A stretch of DNA of 23,455 bases from a virus: positions 1 through 23,455 of IMG/VR virus record IMGVR_UViG_3300032893_000274. One strand, given 5' to 3'. Of the stretch, positions 21,993 to 23,455 are shown in pieces. The first letter of the stretch is position 1. Each line of letters starts with the position of its first letter. A program made the position numbers and the translations under genes. The notes under the pieces were generated by a model that made no database searches, was not told where the DNA came from, and saw only the letters and a program-made list of their open reading frames with translations.

Positions 21993-22355
21993 ATGCCCAG
22001 AGGGCTGTTCCAGAAGATCAGCGGCGAACAGGGGTCGGTCACCATACCGACGCTGGGGGTGCAGGTCGGCACCATGTCCCAGTGGCGGCTCACGCTCCGG
22101 CCCGCGGCTGACGGGTCGGACGACAGTGACGGCCTGTACGACCTGCGGGCCGTGTTCAATCAGTTCCAGCCATACCTCTGGGAGGACGAGGACTACGAGA
22201 AGTTGATCGTGGTCGTCCTCGGCAGGGGGAAGCAACGCCTACAGTTCCGAGTCCAGAAGGCCAGCGGCGAGGCAACGGTACTCACAGGCCGGACCCTACT
22301 GATGAAGGGAGTCTCCATCCATGTCCACGGCGAAGAGCGCCATCGAGGTCAGTGA
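21993..22355 (+). CDS. 120-residue tail-region protein of unknown function
   Basis: ATG 21993 is preceded by GGAGGAG. No family is recognised. It has a beta-rich centre (V-T-I-P-T-L-G-V-Q-V; W-R-L-T-L-R), an acidic middle (D-G-S-D-D-S-D) and a Y-E-K-L-I-V-V-V-L-G-R-G-K strand. Its last 35 bases overlap the start of the tail assembly chaperone in another frame. It is probably a minor tail component or tail assembly factor. Confidence 0.65.
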   Translation: MPRGLFQKISGEQGSVTIPTLGVQVGTMSQWRLTLRPAADGSDDSDGLYDLRAVFNQFQPYLWEDEDYEKLIVVVLGRGKQRLQFRVQKASGEATVLTGRTLLMKGVSIHVHGEERHRGQ

Positions 22356-22707
22356 CCCGGGGATCACGCCCGAGGAGGTCACGGTCGAGATCCGGGGCCA
22401 GCGGTACACGTTCCGCGAGCTGGAGATCAGCGAGTACAACAAGCTCGTGAAGCAGGCGTCGCACGAGGAGGCGGACGCGGACGGGATCATGCAGGAGGTC
22501 GTCGACAACGGCGTCCTGATGCTGCTGATGATCCGCAGGAGCTGCATCTCCCCGGTGATGACGCCCGATCAGGTCGCAGCTCTCCCGACGCGCGCCCAGC
22601 GCGCCATCTCCGGCATCGTCAACACCCTCCACTTCGGCGTGGAGCCGATCGTCCAGATCGGCAAGGACGGGACGGCTGAGAAGGAGACCCCCAAGGGAAA
22701 CGACTGA
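22321..22707 (+). CDS. Tail assembly chaperone, short form (gpG-like)
   Basis: 128 residues from ATG 22321, with AAGGGAG upstream inside the preceding gene. It is mainly helical, acidic and of the right size and place (between tail tube and tape measure) for the gpG-type chaperone that coats the tape measure during tail assembly. Near its end the frame reads AAG-GGA-AAC-GAC-TGA, carrying the slippery heptamer GGGAAAC two codons before the stop, so part of the ribosomes should shift to make the longer form. Confidence 0.82.
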   Translation: MSTAKSAIEVSDPGITPEEVTVEIRGQRYTFRELEISEYNKLVKQASHEEADADGIMQEVVDNGVLMLLMIRRSCISPVMTPDQVAALPTRAQRAISGIVNTLHFGVEPIVQIGKDGTAEKETPKGND

Positions 22708-22916
22708 CGCCGCGCCAGACGGCCTTTGCGGTGGCCAAGTACTGGGGCCTCCAGCCGAACGAGGTCTGGAGCTACCCCTACCGGTACTACATGGAGCTTC
22801 GCGGGTTCTACCTCGCGTCGCTCGCGCAGCCCGAGAGGGAGGAGAGCAGTGAGAGGTCTGATGACGACATCGACTTCGACTACGACGCCGACCTCTTCCG
22901 CGGCGACTCGCTCTGA
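22321..22916 (+). CDS. Tail assembly chaperone, -1 frameshift product (gpGT-like)
   Basis: A -1 slip at GGGAAAC (22695-22701) joins the first 127 codons to a 71-residue extension that reads R-L-T-P-R-Q-T-A-F-A-V-A-K-Y-W-G-L and ends at TGA 22914-22916, about 198 residues in total. The extension's Y-W-G-L...W-S-Y-P-Y-R segment and acidic D-D-D-I-D-F-D-Y-D tail resemble the T part of other G/GT pairs. The downstream frame also has a possible GTG start at 22731, but no ribosome site fits it well, which favours frameshifting. Confidence 0.8.
22695..22701 (+). promoter_or_regulatory. -1 programmed ribosomal frameshift site GGGAAAC
   Basis: The heptamer has the canonical X-XXY-YYZ form in the zero frame (G-GGA-AAC), equivalent to the lambda G/T site GGGAAAG. 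The zero-frame stop is two codons downstream, and the -1 frame is open from well before the site to 22916. Confidence 0.82.
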
Positions 22917-22929
22917 CCGGAGGCCCTAG

Positions 22930-23455
22930 ATGGCTGCTGACACGACGGCTGGCGCGATCTCCGTCAAGCTCGGCGTCGACGCGAAGTCGATCAAGGGCGA
23001 CGTCTCCACGGCCAACTCCGCCCTCGACGAGCTGGGCAAGGGCAAGAGGCGCGAGGTCAAGGTCGACGTCGCCGTCGGGCTCAAGCAGGGCGGGTCCGCG
23101 GCCATCAACCGCATCGAGTCGCTCAAGCGCGGCTTCGACGTCAAGATCGGCCTTGGGGTCAACCAGACCGGGCAGTACTCGGCCGCGTCCTTCAAGACCA
23201 AGATCCAGAGGGCTCTGGCCGGGGCTGGTGGCGTCAACGTCCCAGTCAAGATCTCGCTCAACGAGTCGCAGGCGCGCGGGCTCGTCAATCAGGTGCAGCG
23301 GGCGATCAACGATGCTGCGAGGCAGGGGAAGTCTGTCATCGTCCCGTTCGACTGGGAGGCGAGGGGCGTCCCCGAGTACAAGGGTGAGCCGATCAAGGTC
23401 CCATGGGAGTTCGGCAAGGGGCCTGACGGCTTCACGCCGGGCGGCGGTGGCGGTG
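22930..23455 (+). CDS. Tape measure protein, N-terminal part (runs off the window)
   Basis: ATG 22930, with GGAGG at 22919-22923, opens a frame with no stop to the right edge (175 codons seen). The start A-I-S-V-K-L-G-V-D-A-K-S-I-K-G-D-V is the usual N-terminal pattern of siphoviral tape measures, followed by V-K-V-D-V, V-K-I-G-L and V-P-V-K-I strands in a repeating beta/helix layout. The visible part ends in a Gly-rich stretch. Tape measures set tail length and lie directly after the G/GT chaperones. Most of the gene is outside the window. Confidence 0.82.
   Translation, partial: MAADTTAGAISVKLGVDAKSIKGDVSTANSALDELGKGKRREVKVDVAVGLKQGGSAAINRIESLKRGFDVKIGLGVNQTGQYSAASFKTKIQRALAGAGGVNVPVKISLNESQARGLVNQVQRAINDAARQGKSVIVPFDWEARGVPEYKGEPIKVPWEFGKGPDGFTPGGGGG

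Overview
The window is part of a tailed dsDNA phage genome (or prophage) with a siphovirus-type head-to-tail gene order. G+C is high, GTG and TTG starts are frequent, stops and starts overlap (ATGA, GTGA, TTGA), and every gene lies on the + strand. This suits a phage of an actinobacterial host. The host is inferred from composition and start-codon style only; no integrase, tRNA or host gene is present to confirm it.

Layout. (1) 1-2000: the tail of an upstream gene (probably terminase large subunit), the portal, and a small beta-rich probable structural protein. (2) 2001-3013: a free-standing single-motif LAGLIDADG homing endonuclease with a possible promoter of its own, a 56-residue putative zinc-binding protein, and a coiled-coil protein. 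(3) 3038-8470: a tightly coupled cargo operon with four GT-A-type glycosyltransferases, a SAM methyltransferase, a nucleotide-sugar epimerase/dehydratase, an Ig-like small protein and two unknown genes. (4) 8471-8627: a structured non-coding spacer with twin hairpins that share a loop, then an intrinsic terminator. (5) 8628-14132: two large proteins (914 and 667 aa) built of degenerate ~14-residue repeats (consensus T-A-D-A-V-[IV]-[KR]-R) attached to beta-sandwich or carbohydrate-binding-like modules, plus two small proteins, one resembling the N-terminal domain of baseplate protein BppU. (6) 14184-15455: a GT-B (GT4-like) glycosyltransferase. (7) 15452-23455: the head-tail core: prohead protease with a His-rich insert and a scaffold-like C-terminus, major capsid protein, connector, head closure, HK97 gp10-like protein, tail terminator, tail tube, two tail-assembly genes with a -1 frameshift (slippery GGGAAAC), and the start of the tape measure.

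How it fits together. In most phages of this type the portal lies next to the protease and capsid genes. Here they are about 14 kb apart, and the gap holds sugar-handling enzymes and Ser/Thr-rich repeat adhesins. The simplest reading is a virion-decoration module: the epimerase supplies or alters a nucleotide sugar, up to five glycosyltransferases and a methyltransferase build and cap a glycan, and the repeat proteins (or other virion proteins) carry or bind it. That linkage is inference from gene order and composition; the sequence alone does not prove it.
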